The notes: a model not told the origin generated them from the sequence alone. A stretch of 36,527 nucleotides of DNA from Polymyxa betae (GCA_003693705.1 RBZT01000216.1:1-36527); one strand, 5' to 3'; numbered from the stretch's first letter, positions 17,312-28,165 are shown. A program made the numbers and translations.

Positions 17312-18605
17312 ATGCAGACTGAGATTCCGAATATGCCGATTTCTAATCTGCCCGAGAATGCGCTCACTGATATTACCTCACCTTCTAAGGTCTCAACTCG
17401 AAATGAATTTTATGACTGTAATACAAACTCTGAGGAAAGAGATTCACATCCTTCAGGCCCAGTTGATTGACTCACGTTCTGTTCGCTCCAAAACCACAAC
17501 TTCGCCAACCTCTACTAGTTCACAGCACACAGCGCAATTACCTTTAGATAATTATCGCTCTAACGGTGGCACCGTTGCATTACCTCGACCACCTCAGTTT
17601 TCGGGAGATCGCGTTAGATTCCGATCATGGTTCTGTCAAGTAGACAACAACCTTCGGATGCATGCAGCAACATTTACTTTAGATACAATGCGACTGGGCC
17701 TGTTTTCTAGCCTGCTAACTGATTCAGCGGTATTTTTGTTAATGTCATTCGTTGAAAGTTGATCACCGGTTTTGGAGAATAATCCAATGTTCGTCACGGA
17801 ATTGCGTCGGTCTTTCGATGATCCAAATCGCATTAGAAATTCCGCACAACGGTTAAAAATCTACGACAGCATCAATTTGCATCCATCGCAGAATATGAGT
17901 CGCATTTCCGGTTGTTAGCACACGATGTCGACTGGACAGACAGCTCCAAGTCGGAACAATTTCGTGAGGCTTTTAGATCCATCTATTGAGCATGCTTGTT
18001 AGTGCGGAAACCTGTGGTAGTGCGATATTTAATAATTTAGGCGACGTTATCCGTACAGCATCCTTAGTAGCGACTCGAATTCCTTCACCTACTCAACCAC
18101 TCACCGCTTCTAACTCTGTAGAGTCCGCATCTACGTCGAATTCCAGAAGTTCAGGTCAAGGCCGCCGTTGTCAGAGGAGGAAAGGGCTCGAAGGCGCAAA
18201 GAAGGACTTTGTTCTGCGGTGGAAGCCTTGTAATCGCTCAATGTCCAATTCTCTCCAGCCGTAAATCTGCTACTAAACTCAGCGCTTCCACTTCGCTTTA
18301 TTCCGGAAATGTTATATCGGGTTTGATGCAATTAGACAAGCCCACAGCTGTCGATGTTCTTATAGATAGTGGCGCCGGCGGTCATCGCGACGCCAATGCA
18401 GGTAACCTCATTCGACGGCCAAATTACGACATATGACTCGTTCGGAATTTCCCTGGACCTAACAATTTACAGTTTCGACTTCAAAATAGCCCTATTTGTG
18501 CTCGACAACCTGAGTTTCGATATTATTCTGGTTTCGATTAGCTGAGAAAACATAACCCTGTTATTGACTGGAATTCAGGCGTTATCACGGGAGGAATTAA
18601 AATGA
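17312..18605 (+). pseudogene. LTR-retrotransposon Gag-protease
   Basis: ATG at 17312 (MQTEIPNMPISNLPENALTD) starts Gag. After a frame change it reads RKEIHILQAQLIDS, a basic Ser/Thr linker, LPRPPQFSGDRVRFRSWFCQ and FVTELRRSFDDPNRI, then EYESHFRLLAHDVDW, the classic Gag order. A degenerate zinc knuckle follows (FCGGSLVIAQCP near 18211-18250). The protease comes next: VDVLIDSGAGG with the active Asp, and downstream LFVLDNLSFDIIL with LRKHNPVIDW, the protease C-terminal flap region. At least four frame changes and stops make it dead. Pol is cut off at about 18605, where a TGACCTAC-rich stretch begins. The primer-binding site at 17245 marks it as an LTR element rather than a DIRS element. Confidence 0.82.
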
Positions 18606-18775
18606 CCTACGATTGACCTACGCACAACAATTGATCAACTTCGTCCGCAGTATTTTTCACTTACAAATTGACCTACTTTCTGGGTAATGACCAAATTTTG
18701 ACCTACATTCCGGACAATTTACTGCGTCCTACACATTGACCTACACTCACCATTTTGACCTACAAAGTGACCTAC
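18603..18775. repeat. cluster of seven TGACCTAC octamers
   Basis: Exact TGACCTAC at 18603, 18614, 18669, 18699, 18737, 18756 and 18768, all on the plus strand, with irregular spacing (11, 55, 30, 38, 19, 12). A partial copy (TGACCA) is at 18688. The sequence between copies is not conserved, so this is not a simple tandem repeat; it looks more like a protein-binding array. Confidence 0.75.
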
Positions 18776-19219
18776 AAACCCTAAAACCTATCGAGTCCAT
18801 GAAATAATTTGCAGATCGTTCCGTACAAATCAATTTTTAAATTTTGGATTGGATTTCAGAGGCTCTTTTTCTTTCATTGTTATCAGTCGCTGCTGCGTTT
18901 CTTTATTATCCATGTTATGTAAAGTTCTAAATATTTTCGAGGCACCAATGCTAGGGTAGGACCCTATGACAGCACAATTTGTGAATAACGAGCTTTTCGA
19001 AGGTCGAGTATCTAATCGTTTGAGCATATGACAACTCTTTGACAAATTTTCGTGTTAGCGCCGTCAAACAGGAGCTCGAGCAAGGCCGACTTTCATTGGT
19101 AAAGACGCAGTTCTGCGGTATGTACAAGGAACACCACTTTCTATTGTCTTATCTGCTCGTCAGAACCCTATGATAGGATTCGCTTGAAAGACAGCGGATG
19201 TTTGACCAGTTAAAGGGGA
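18776..19219. other. spacer, unassigned
   Basis: A minus-strand ORF at 18830-19045 (CAVIGSYPSIGASKIFRTLH) reads like protein but matches no family I know. No other feature seen. Confidence 0.3.
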
Positions 19220-20037
19220 ATGAAGCTGGGACTCGAGCTGGAAAAAAACACAATTCATTACGATCTGACCGAAGTGCTGCCAGATTTTGTAGTAACCCTG
19301 ATAGCACTCCGTGAGGGTATATATTATATACCCTCAACTTTGAAAAGCTGTAACTCGAAAGCGGTAGGGCTTCAAAAAAATTTCATTATGAGTCTTCGAA
19401 AGAACAGTGGAAAATTTTATGAATATCTCGTCCTTCCGCAATGTCCGGCTTCGGCTCCGGCTTATTTAGAACAGTTGACATCGGCACTCTGTAACGTAAT
19501 TCACGTTCGTTGGCGTTTGAAGGCATCTGTTTATCTTGAAGATTTCTTATTTCGTCATTCGGACGCTTCTTATTTATCAGAAGCTACTGAGCAGATAGGC
19601 CAGTTTCTACCGGTCTCCGGGTTTGTTATCAGCCTCGCAAATCTAATTTTGTCCCAACTTGTCGTTTTTAATTTTTGGGTCTTATGTTTGACACAGAAAA
19701 GCTTCAGACATGTTTGACTGAATCCAAGCGCCAGGTTTATGCAGCTAACATCAATCGGATGTTGGAGTTGAAGACTCTTACAATCCGTCAACTCGCTCGC
19801 TTACGTGGGCAGCTTAACTTCGCCAATCTGGGCAGTTTGTTCCAGCCGCAAGCACGTCTGTCTGCTCTACACACTCTAATCGGCTCTCCAAACTGGCGGC
19901 AGCTGGAAGTCAGGCTGTGGACGAAGGAAGCTCTGAACGAACTTCTTTGGAGGTGCGATTCTGGTTTCTTTCAGTCGGTTACTTGTAACCTTAGCAGAGA
20001 ACCAAGCTGTGCCACTTTGATTGCATCTGTAGGGTAG
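19220..20037 (+). pseudogene. DIRS-like reverse transcriptase / RNase H fragment
   Basis: The frame includes GKFYEYLVLPQCPASAPAYL, then KASVYLEDFLFRHSDASYLS (the catalytic Y-x-D-D box here reads YLED) and EATEQIGQFLPVSGFVI. After a one-base shift near 19670 in a T-rich run it continues as GLMFDTEKLQTCLTESKRQV, then TLTIRQLARLRGQLNFANLG and RLWTKEALNELLW. LPFG..AP…VYLDDFL…GF.i and the later T-R-LA-x-x-x-G-x-L helix are typical of DIRS/Ngaro elements, which integrate through a tyrosine recombinase instead of an integrase. No recombinase is seen with this copy. The right end meets a gypsy gag on the other strand at about 20030. A perfect 23-bp palindrome lies in the 5' part (19313-19335). Confidence 0.72.
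19313..19335. repeat. perfect 23-bp palindrome
   Basis: GAGGGTATATA, one central T, and the exact complement. It lies in the poorly conserved 5' part of the DIRS-like frame. Confidence 0.75.
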
Positions 20038-20692
20038 CGGTTCGGTTGAATTCGCCAGATGAGTCGTAATTGATTTAAAAACCCGCGAAGTGTTCTAGCA
20101 TGCGACCTCCCACTGACGGGCCTCCACATGATGCCGGCGGTCGCCTGCGGGCTAGCACGTGACCGGCCCTGGAGTACCGGATGATCTATGATACTAAACT
20201 CACTTTGGATTTGACCACTTATCGTTGACGTCTGAGTCCTGAGTAGCTGGATGGCGAACACTCGTGATGTATCATCTAAGGCAAGAGGCAGCGCGAACGG
20301 TTCAGCGGACAATGAAAGTTCGGACTCCGCGACAGTGAATATGCCGCAGCCGAGCCGCACTGAACCTTCCCAGAACCAGGATCACAACCGTATTGGTCAG
20401 GAAGCCGAACTTTTGGCTCCGGCTGGCTGGCAAATTCTGGTCGGTTCAATTGTAGACGAAGAATCTCTTGACTTTGAGCTTCAATTTCTGCCTGCGCTTG
20501 ATCATGCTGTGGTTGTAGAGATTGTTGTAATATTTGCTGATTACTGTTCTTGTCCTTGATAAGATCCTTGATTTTGTTGCGTTTGCTGAGCAAGTTGATC
20601 TTGAGACAAGGGATCAATGAGTGAAGGTTCTTGATTCGTAGGAGGGACCGATTCTGATTGCCTTCTCGCAAGGGTCGGGTGCTCTGGGCCAA
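20025..20692 (-). pseudogene. Ty3/gypsy Gag N-terminal fragment
   Basis: The minus strand reads a Gln-rich helical stretch (QAQAEIEAQSQEILRLQLNR), then PEPKVRLPDQYGCDP, matching the P.v.LPe.fdGd start of Gag. In a shifted frame nearer 20030-20110 it reads TLRGFLNQLRLIWRIQPNRY, then PTDAIKVAQLGSLL, the following conserved block (cR.FL.Q….p..f..d..Kv….sLL). About 200 bp between the two parts does not fit Gag and may be inserted or scrambled. It stops at the junction with the DIRS fragment. Only the N-terminal half of Gag remains. Confidence 0.62.
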
Positions 20693-20869
20693 TAACCAAT
20701 TGAAACGATCAAGTTACTAAGATGCTGAAGATAAACTAAGGATACTAAGATACTGAAACAGAGGTGTCTGAGTTAAATCAGTTAATTAGTTTCCAGAATA
20801 AATTGTGCATGGAATCACAACCATCAACAGACAAAGAAACCGCTTGAGTCAAGACATATACAGATTTGT

Positions 20870-22184
20870 CTTAAATTTGCGAATGACCAGACCGACGTAG
20901 AAACTTCTTACAAATTCCCTGAAGGCTCGTTGGGTAAAATGCTCCAGGCGGTCTATGAGGATTTGTCACATGCAAAAAAGAATCGACTGGGTCGGTTTTG
21001 ATATCGTGACTGCTACGGGCCGGAGTGTGAAGGTTGAGATAATTGAACACCTCAACAAGTGTTTTAGCGGAAATAAAGAAGTTAGCAAGTTAACTCGTCG
21101 GAAAAAATAAAAGAAGAGTGCAACGAAGCCGTTTTGCAAAGCCTCTTAAGAAAACCTTGCGGTGTACCTTTCGATAGTAGACACCACCACCTTCAAAGCC
21201 AAATAACTTTAGTCATGCGGTCCAGCTTCAAAAAAGGCACGGAGAATGGCAGGCTAAGACGATGTTATTGCAGAACATATGCTGGTGAAGTAGCTTGGGT
21301 CGATCCGCGAACTTTCAGAGCACATGAAAGTTGTGATCGGAAACGCCCAGACCAGTTGTTAGATGCAGTATTTTCTATATCTTCACATGACGACTTTCAA
21401 TAATGGGGCGCAGTCGCAAGAAGACGTATCTGTGTAGGCAGAAAGTTTGGACGCCCACTCATCGCCAATACAGTCTTTAAACCTGGAGCAAGATTCTGTC
21501 GCAGACCTGATGGATGACGATTCATGCTCGCCCAAACAAGCTGAGCACTACGAGTCCCAGACTCATCTGCAAAAGGAATATGAAAGCGACTTCGAAGCAC
21601 CTACCAGCTGAGAAGATGATAATGTATCAGACAGCTCGGGCTCAGCAAGTGTTGATGACAGCATTGGACCGCAGCATATAGACGATGTCGACATTGTGGA
21701 ACACAAATTCGAACGCACTGTGTTTAGCACTCTCAACAACGCCAGAGCTATGCTGTCGAATGCTAAAACAGTCCAACAAAACCAAATAGCGGAACAAGGC
21801 GTACCATCCCGAAAGCATTTGGAAAAGATAAAGATTAAAATTATGGAAATGGCCGACCAGCGCTTTCGTGCAGGGATAAATCATAAGACCTTTGACGATC
21901 TTCCGGAGATATTCTTTTTGGAGATGTCAACAACACCCGATCGAGTAAAAGGAGGCGTTGCTGTTTACACAGATTTCCCGAAACACTGGCTTGAAACCAA
22001 AAGGACAGTTCTTAGAGACATAATTTTGAAATTTAAACCTGTGGTCTTAGAATCCTGTCCAGAAGGACGTTGCGTTTTTGCTTTGGATCTAGAAGCTGAT
22101 GAAAGTCCAACCTGCTGTGCTTCTAGGCAAAAGGCACGAACTTTGCTCTACTGGCCACTTCCATATGACGGAGAAGTTCCTTAA
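20870..22184 (+). pseudogene. unidentified mobile-element-like protein with Cys/His N-terminus
   Basis: Frames in order: LKFANDQTDVETSYKFPEGS; RRCYCRTYAGEVAWVDPRTF ending in R-A-H, a C-x-C…H arrangement like the N-terminal zinc-binding parts of several fungal and protist transposon proteins; then an acidic Ser-rich stretch with DSVADLMDDDSCSPKQAEHY and DSSGSASVDDSIGP. From 21696 follows a helical part with ERTVFSTLNNARAMLSNAKT, KHLEKIKIKIMEMADQRFRA and CVFALDLEADESP, ending at 22184. A TGA at about 21610 is in frame; other breaks are frame changes near 21000 and 21400. I do not recognise the family. The pogo element begins 27 bp after the stop. Confidence 0.45.
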
Positions 22185-22210
22185 TTCTAATGCTGACTGG
22201 CGATTACCTA

Positions 22211-23993
22211 CCGTAAACCCCGTAGAGTTGGCCCCTGATACCTGGCCCCCCAACGGAACATTTGGCCTCGGACCATAATTTCATTACACGATGGTAGCAA
22301 TCGGAGATGGAGAAATAGTCGGCAATGCAAATACAAAAGGCCGATCCTGCGAGTCTTATGATGTTTGTGGCTCTTACATTTTGTTCCGGCGACCTAGTTC
22401 ACCTCTCAAGCCTGTGGTTGTCGACTTTGATGGTGTGACTCAATATGCAATTGCCAGTCACTTGATCCGTATTGGATTTGAAAGCTGTCGTGTTGGGTTC
22501 CCCTCCGGAATTATCATGCAGGCAGTAAAAGCGAAACGTTTGCCAATAATTTTGGCCAGATTCTGGAAAAATGTGAAAACTCTGAGAATGTCGCTAAACG
22601 AAGCAAAAGCTATCGGAATAAGGGAATGGCATCATTCCGTTTGCAGGAATGTCTTCCGATTTCAGAGTGAATCGGTGAGTTTGAATCCGATTCCCTTCCA
22701 TGTGCTAATGCGTGTCTGGTCAGAAATGTTCTGCGAAGATTGATCAACCCATTGGGCAACCAAAAGGCGCGTTGGCGATTTGTTTCAATATTTTGCAGCA
22801 TAAACGCTTCATATGATATTCGCAAGTAATCTTTGAATGGCTTGTTGATCCCAACATCCAGGATTTGTAATTTCCCTGTCTAACCGGGAAGAATGAATTC
22901 AACTTCGGTGCCACAGTTCTGTGACGCGGTCACAATGGAAACAACCATATGAACCTTGCGTCGATCCATGATAAGATACGCGTCAGGTTATTCACGACAA
23001 AAACCCTTCCATACTTTTTCAATGAGTTTGAAAGTTGATTCGTCAATCCATGCTTTCTCTTGAACAGTGTAAAAGCAACCTTCTGGAAAATTCTGTTCCG
23101 CACACTGTTTAAGAATTTTAGATTTCGGTCCCGGTTTCCCTTTGAAAATTAAGAAAGGTTTCAGCTTAACTCCGCTGAGGATAACCCCAAGCAGCACAGT
23201 GACTCGAGAAGAGCATCCGGTCGGTTTGATGTTGATTGTTCTTGAATCTTTTCGTGTCAGTGTTTTGTTGGCAGTCAAGTCGAAATGACATTTGTTTCGT
23301 CGAAAATAACAACGCAATCCGGCGCAGTACCAAGACGCTGGATTTGATCGTTAACATAACCAACAAATTGGTTGATTTGCTGCTGACAATATCTTATGTT
23401 CTGAGCCACATGTGTTGCTCTTCGCTAAACGTACTTCTCATGGGTTAAAAAGCGATAAATGCGTTTCCGAAGAATTTTCAAGTCAGTTCCAGTTTTAGAG
23501 GGATCGATTCTCTGTAATTTTTGACAGAGCATTCCTGAATGTGATGATGCGATCTTTTTCCTCTAACATTTTAATCAACTCTCGTAAGTTATCGTAAGAA
23601 GGATTATTTTTTGGCAAACGGCCTGTATTCAGAGCGTTCTTTCGCTTCAGGTGCTCAGTAGATTCGCTCATATCGAGTTCTGTTTCCTCCAACGTTTGAT
23701 CTGAGCAGGCTCCACTCTCCACTTATTTGCTGTTGGCTTAATGTTGTTTGGAGTGTTATACGCCTCGTCTACGATCATCAACTTCAAGGCCCATTCGAGG
23801 TATCGCTTCTTCATGATGTCAGAATGGAGCTATTTTTTCATCGTTACAATCAGGAGGACGCGCCGGTGCAGAATGCATAGTTTAAAAAGCCGCAAAAACT
23901 CATGGTAAAAAGTTTCCAGTAAACCTGGCCCCCTCATACAAAAAACTCACTGTAAATGGAACATGAGGGGGGCCAACTCTAAGTGGTTTACGG
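22211..23993. mobile_element. pogo-like DNA transposon with about 23-25-bp TIRs
   Basis: The left end CCGTAAACCCCGTAGAGTTG and the complement of the right end CCGTAAACCACTTAGAGTTG match in 18 of 20 bases and continue with GGCCCC. They bound 1,783 bp that carry a pogo-type transposase on the minus strand. TA precedes the left end (22209-22210); the right flank is AA, so the expected TA duplication is not clean. Confidence 0.78.
22600..23814 (-). pseudogene. pogo/Tigger-type transposase (DDE_1)
   Basis: From ATG at 23812-23814 the minus strand reads MKKRYLEWALKLMIVDEAYN and TANKWRVEPAQIKRWKQN, a helix-turn-helix. A spacer follows, then RRATHVAQNIRYCQQQINQF, CVVIFDETNV (first catalytic Asp with DET), and in a shifted frame VTVLLGVILSGVKLKPFLIF with FKGKPG, then AYLIMDRRKVHMV (second Asp region) and FILPG, TGKLQILDVGINKPFKDYLR, the block that precedes the third acidic residue. 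Stops at the RE|PD and PG|TG positions and at least three frame changes kill it. Order and spacing are those of DDE_1 transposases. It lies inside matching TIRs. Confidence 0.85.
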
Positions 23994-24149
23994 AATTGCT
24001 CTAGGTTAGAGTTGTATTTCATGGATTTGCTGAATTGTTTCGGATGGGGTTTCGGGACGTGGACCATCTAGCTGACAAATTCATAATGACGTAATGACGG
24101 ATTGGCTACATGGGGATCTCTTCTATGACCATTACGTTCTAATCCTTCT

Positions 24150-24900
24150 GACGCGAAGCAGGACTTGTTGTTAATGCATTCAGGTGGGCAGCCTCTGCTT
24201 AAAAATCAAGCCATGCATCTCTGAACTGTTGCAGATAAAGAGGTGATCATTATTGCATTGAGCCGCTGTTTCGATGAAGCACGAGTTCACAATTCTTCCA
24301 AGATATCAGTTTGGCCACCTATTTTCAGTTACTTGACTTTGCCTCCTTCAATTCGCTGCAAGCCATCGTCAGTTGTCATGACATCTTCCTCATACTTTTC
24401 CAGTCAGCCTTATTTTCGGCTTGTTGCACATGAGCTGAATTTGATCAACCGTGAAGGCCTATGCATCTTCGACACATACTCCAATTCGTTAATCCAGGTA
24501 TCTACCTTTTGAATGAGGTCAATGTCTTATGTCGGAATTTTGGTGAAAAGAATGTTGATCAGCACCATGTCAGATCTGCCAGCATTTGTTAAGGCCATGC
24601 GTAAGGCTGGATCTTTCAATATCTATGGAGCATGCATCAGAAGCGCATTTGGAGTCACAGCTTGTGAAAGGACCTGTCGGTTAGGTTCATACCGATTTTT
24701 TCCAATGTCACATCCTCTTCGTCGAAAAACATGGATTCCAAAGTGTTTGGACTTACATTCAAGATCTCCAGCCCCCACTCTTCGGTCCAAAGAAGAAATC
24801 GTTGAAGCAGGTTTGGGAGATCTGCAATGTGATCGGTCATGAATATGAATGTGTTTTGACCTCATATAGGAGCGACAGCGGCGAATTATGAACAAAATCA
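24150..24900 (-). pseudogene. unidentified decayed coding sequence
   Basis: Minus-strand reading gives LPNLLQRFLLWTEEWGLEIL with LESMFFDEEDVTLEKIG, and in another frame ALRMALTNAGRSDMVLINIL, VDTWINELEYVSKMHRPSRL, YEEDVMTTDDGLQRIEGGKV and TRASSKQRLNAIMITSLSAT, separated by isolated stops. The first part could be the W…WgL.lN..K segment after the Y-x-D-D box of a non-LTR reverse transcriptase, but it also fits a leucine-rich helical protein. Nothing upstream resembles the rest of an RT. I leave it unassigned. Confidence 0.35.
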
Positions 24901-25065
24901 AGTAGCAGAGAGAATCGAAGAATTCAAGAGATTTTTTGGAAAAGCCTACATCTGCAAAATTGCGAACCTATCATCGCTCCCTGGACCGTCATCATCCAAA
25001 CAAGGCACCTGGGGGACCCGGCCAATATGGAATCGATTTGCGAACAGAAAAGCTGAGCTGCGGTT

Positions 25066-26585
25066 TTGACCCGTCGTTGCAGTTCAAATCTGGTCCTGGT
25101 GGAGGCAGTGGACTGTGAAAGCAGAGGAGCGGGACTTGCATTTGACAAAGAAGCTAGTGTTGCTGAGATGGAGCTTAACTGGCTCCCAAAGGTTTGGAAA
25201 GACAATGCAGATTTGCTTTGGGAGCTATCTCGAAGAAGCCGGAATGAAATATTTCGTCATCTCGTCAATTTGATGCCCCCAGAGACTATGCTATCGGTTA
25301 AAATCTATTGCGGTTAAATCAAATGATCCCAGAATGCGAACAGCTCTTCAATCATAATGTCAAATCGCATGTTTTAATCAAGAATGCTCAATGGCACTCT
25401 TTACTATATGGCCTATTCAAGTATTCCACGCGAGGGCTCTTCAACAATAAGGATGCACATTCGACTAGGTTCCAACAGGCTTTGTATGAATGACTTTTAC
25501 GATCCTATATTGAAAAGGTCCCAGCTACGAAAGCTTTAAATAGGCATAACCGAAAGCCTTGCGTGTCTTGAAGAGGATGTTCCTAACATACACGAAAATT
25601 TCAAATAATTACACTGTCCTTTCAGTTTCAGAAAATTACTACCGTCTTCACCCGAATACAGCGCCTAGGTAGGCGCTCTAATCAAATAGAGCGCCTATAG
25701 GCGCACTATTTGAATACGACGCCTAGGCGCTGTATTCTAGGGTGTGGGCATCAGCTTTTCTCTCCAGAAGCCAGATAGGCGTTGTATTCGAATACAGCGC
25801 CTATTCGCGAATCCCTATACTTCAGTTACATGGATCTGCTTAGATGATACAGTAAAATTTTCTTGAAATGAACAATTTATAGAGTGGAATCAGAACAAAA
25901 TATGATTTTGGACAAGTATTTTATGGTCCTTTATTGCATGGTCCTTCATTGCATGTTTTGCAATTCCATGGTGAAGAAATCGCCAAAGCGCTGTAGATGC
26001 AAGTGCTTGATATCCGAATGCTCGACATCCCCTTCAAAGGTAAGCTGTGATAGGACTTTAGCGTTATCGTCGAGCGTGGATACCAAGATGTTTAGCTCGT
26101 AAGATATTTTTATTGCCACAGAATAACGAGCTCCATAAAAACCCGAGCCTGTTTAATACCCGATATGGGACCTCCGACCAGGCTCATTGTAGAACTGATG
26201 CATTCAAATGCAACGCCTAGGCGTCTTCAAATACAACGCCTAGGCGTATTCAAATACAACTCCTAGGCGTTATATTTCACTAGGCGTTGTATTCGGGTTT
26301 TTGTACCAACTTTCTTCTTCGCCAGTTTTCAGAGAAACTCAAATACAGCGCCTAGGCGCTGTATTCGGGTGAAGACGATAGTATGCTGATGACGTTGCCG
26401 GTACATTTCATGCTACATATCGTTCCACATATTCTGGAAGTTTTGTGACCTCTAACTGGAATAGCATGGAGCTTCTGGTCAGAGCGTTTCATGCGGCCGA
26501 TGAACTCAATGAACCATGCTACTCGTGGACAGTCTGTGAATATCATGAAGAATTTCTCAGAGCAAGTCGTTATATCTTGTTTCAG
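25066..26585 (+). pseudogene. unidentified gene, split by a MITE, ending at a GTAAGT splice donor
   Basis: Plus-strand pieces in order: WLPKVWKDNADLLWELSRRS; after a shift IPECEQLFNHNVKSHVLIKN and QWHSLLYGLFKYSTRGLFNN; an in-frame TGA at 25491-25493; LLRSYIEKVPATKALNRHN; a shift; and LKRMFLTYTKISNNYTVLSV up to the MITE at 25639. After the MITE the frame resumes with ADDVAGTFHATYRSTYSGSF, LLVRAFHAADELNEPCYSWT and EEFLRASRYILFQ, directly followed by GTAAGT at 26586. The protein-like pieces and splice donor suggest a real spliced gene, perhaps host or transposon-borne. No family is recognised. It is broken by at least two shifts, one TGA and the insertion. Confidence 0.5.
25639..26381. mobile_element. 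743-bp MITE with TA duplication and CGCCTAGGCG palindrome arrays
   Basis: TIRs begin CTACCGTCTTCACCCGAATA on the left and CTATCGTCTTCACCCGAATA on the right; they extend to about 31 bp with one mismatch. TA flanks both ends (25637-25638 and 26382-26383), as for Tc1/mariner-type insertions. Near each end are several copies of an imperfect palindrome built on AATACARCGCCTAGGCG and its complement: at least four at 25656-25806 and five at 26208-26368. No coding sequence is credible inside. A palindromic array at both ends is unusual for a MITE. Confidence 0.88.
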
Positions 26586-26782
26586 GTAAGTGATTTTATG
26601 ACCTATCAATTGACTACTGAAAATTGGGGCCATCTCTAGATGAAAAGCGAAATACTGGTTATAATTATCAGTTATCTTCCATCTATTAATATGGGTCCAA
26701 GACCTGGGTCTTACGCATTTTTTGGACCTCAGCGTAATAACAGACCCCCGACTCGGGCCAATTCAATGGCAGGTTTCCGGCA
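26586..26782. other. probable intron start and spacer
   Basis: Starts with the GTAAGT donor of the preceding gene. No acceptor or downstream exon could be picked; the hAT remnant begins at 26783 on the other strand. Confidence 0.35.
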
Positions 26783-28160
26783 TCAATCTGATTTCAAACC
26801 GACTTTCTTCAAGTGTTTGTCGTAAGCTCTCGCTAACCGAATCGATGCCACTTCCGACTTCGCAATAAATGACATCATTTTATATTGCTTATTGAAATAA
26901 AGCATTCTTCCTCTATATATTCTTACAAATTCCTCGAAAGCCAATCAAGCGACTGTTCTATTTCGTTTCCTGTCTTGCTCAAGAATCTCTGCGGCAGCGA
27001 AGCTGTTCTGTTTCGTATTGCCACCCTCCATCAACAAAGCAAGCTTTACGATCTCGTCAACTATTTTCTTTCTGTGTAGCAGGAGAAAGGAATTCAGCAT
27101 AGACCATGTACTGTTCCATCGCGTTTCGACGTCCAACTCGAGGTTTCGCCAAGTTATATTGAGAGAGGTACATAACGCCTTCAAAGCCTCCAACAGCTTT
27201 GGTGAGTCGGAACTTTTTTGATGGTATCCCGAAAACGACCGATAGCAACATCAAGATTTCGACAGCACGACATTCCATGTTTGATGCCAAGCTGCAAAGT
27301 ATGGGCCATACAGGACAGAAGAAAAGCTGTATTCGCAACCCCCGATCCACCACCCATTGTGTACATCGTAGTTTGATGGTGATCTGCAGATGCCTCGTCA
27401 CGAATTGCTGAGATATTTGCTTCATCAATGAGATCTTGTAGTCGGCTGTTAATCCGCTGACACATTGTCTCGTTGTTGGAGGCGTTATCTGTAGTCAGAG
27501 CCCAAACCGAACTCAGTAGTCTGGAATCCATGTCCACAACTACAGCTAGTAGATGGTCACCGAACCTTTCACCAATGTGGGGATACAGAACCCTGACGAA
27601 TCCGATTAAAACAGATTTCATTTCCCATGCATGATCGACATAGTGGGCGGTGACTACCATGTACACTCGTTTAGCTGCTGATGTCCACATATCCGTTGTT
27701 AATCCCAATCTACCACCAGCAAGATCCTTTAGTAATTGTTCTCTCACAACGACTTAAAATCAGCCCATCTCTTCATGTTGCGATCTCGTACAATGCTGCG
27801 TTTAGGTAGCACATATTCTTCTCTCAGGGCCTCACAGAATTCGATGAAATCACTCTGCTCTACTACGTTAAATGGTTGGGAATGGTTTACAATCCAGTCG
27901 CAAAGCTTTCGGTCTGCATACTCTTTTTCGGCAGAAGACATGCTCGAGGAATTGAATTTACGTTTCAGAGGATTTGTAGACTTGTCAAAGTGCTTCATGC
28001 TTGCTTGATTGTTTTGCGCAGGTTGAAATATCTCGGAATGCTTTTGGCGCAATTGCAGGCCGAAATTCCCTGTATTCTTGGTCTTCCATTTTTGATCCAG
28101 CTTGTTTTCCTTGCAAATGGTGCAGAACCATGGCTTGTCACTGTCTAATGGATCTTTCAC
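26783..28160 (-). pseudogene. hAT-family transposase, copy 1
   Basis: Minus-strand parts in order: a BED-type zinc finger (WFCTICKENKLDQKWKTKNT with LQLRQKHSEIF), KLCDWIVNHSQPFNVVEQSD, then in a shifted frame LGLTTDMWTSAAKRVYMVVT (first catalytic Asp region), SVWALTTDNASNNETM (second Asp region), AFLLSCMAHTLQLGIKHGM (the C/D-x-x-H-x-L-Q-L block) and VAIGRFRDTIKKV. After another shift come LCTSLNITWRNLELDVETRW with NSTWSML (catalytic Glu region), and past a TGA at 26945-26947 LAFEEFVRIYRGRMLYFNKQ, ending at 26783. This is nearly full length and dead only by two shifts and one stop near the end. It would cut and paste its element; six CTGCG/CGCAG strings lie upstream. Confidence 0.9.
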
Positions 28161-28165
28161 CGGAA

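Noticed and set aside
22291-22743. 150-residue plus-strand ORF within the pogo element
   Set aside because: Antisense to the end of the pogo transposase and its 3' region; no family match and no independent support.
4758-26947. TGA read as a sense codon (code change)
   Set aside because: Intact island ORF B ends in TGA, and other dead frames carry TAA/TAG, so decay is simpler.
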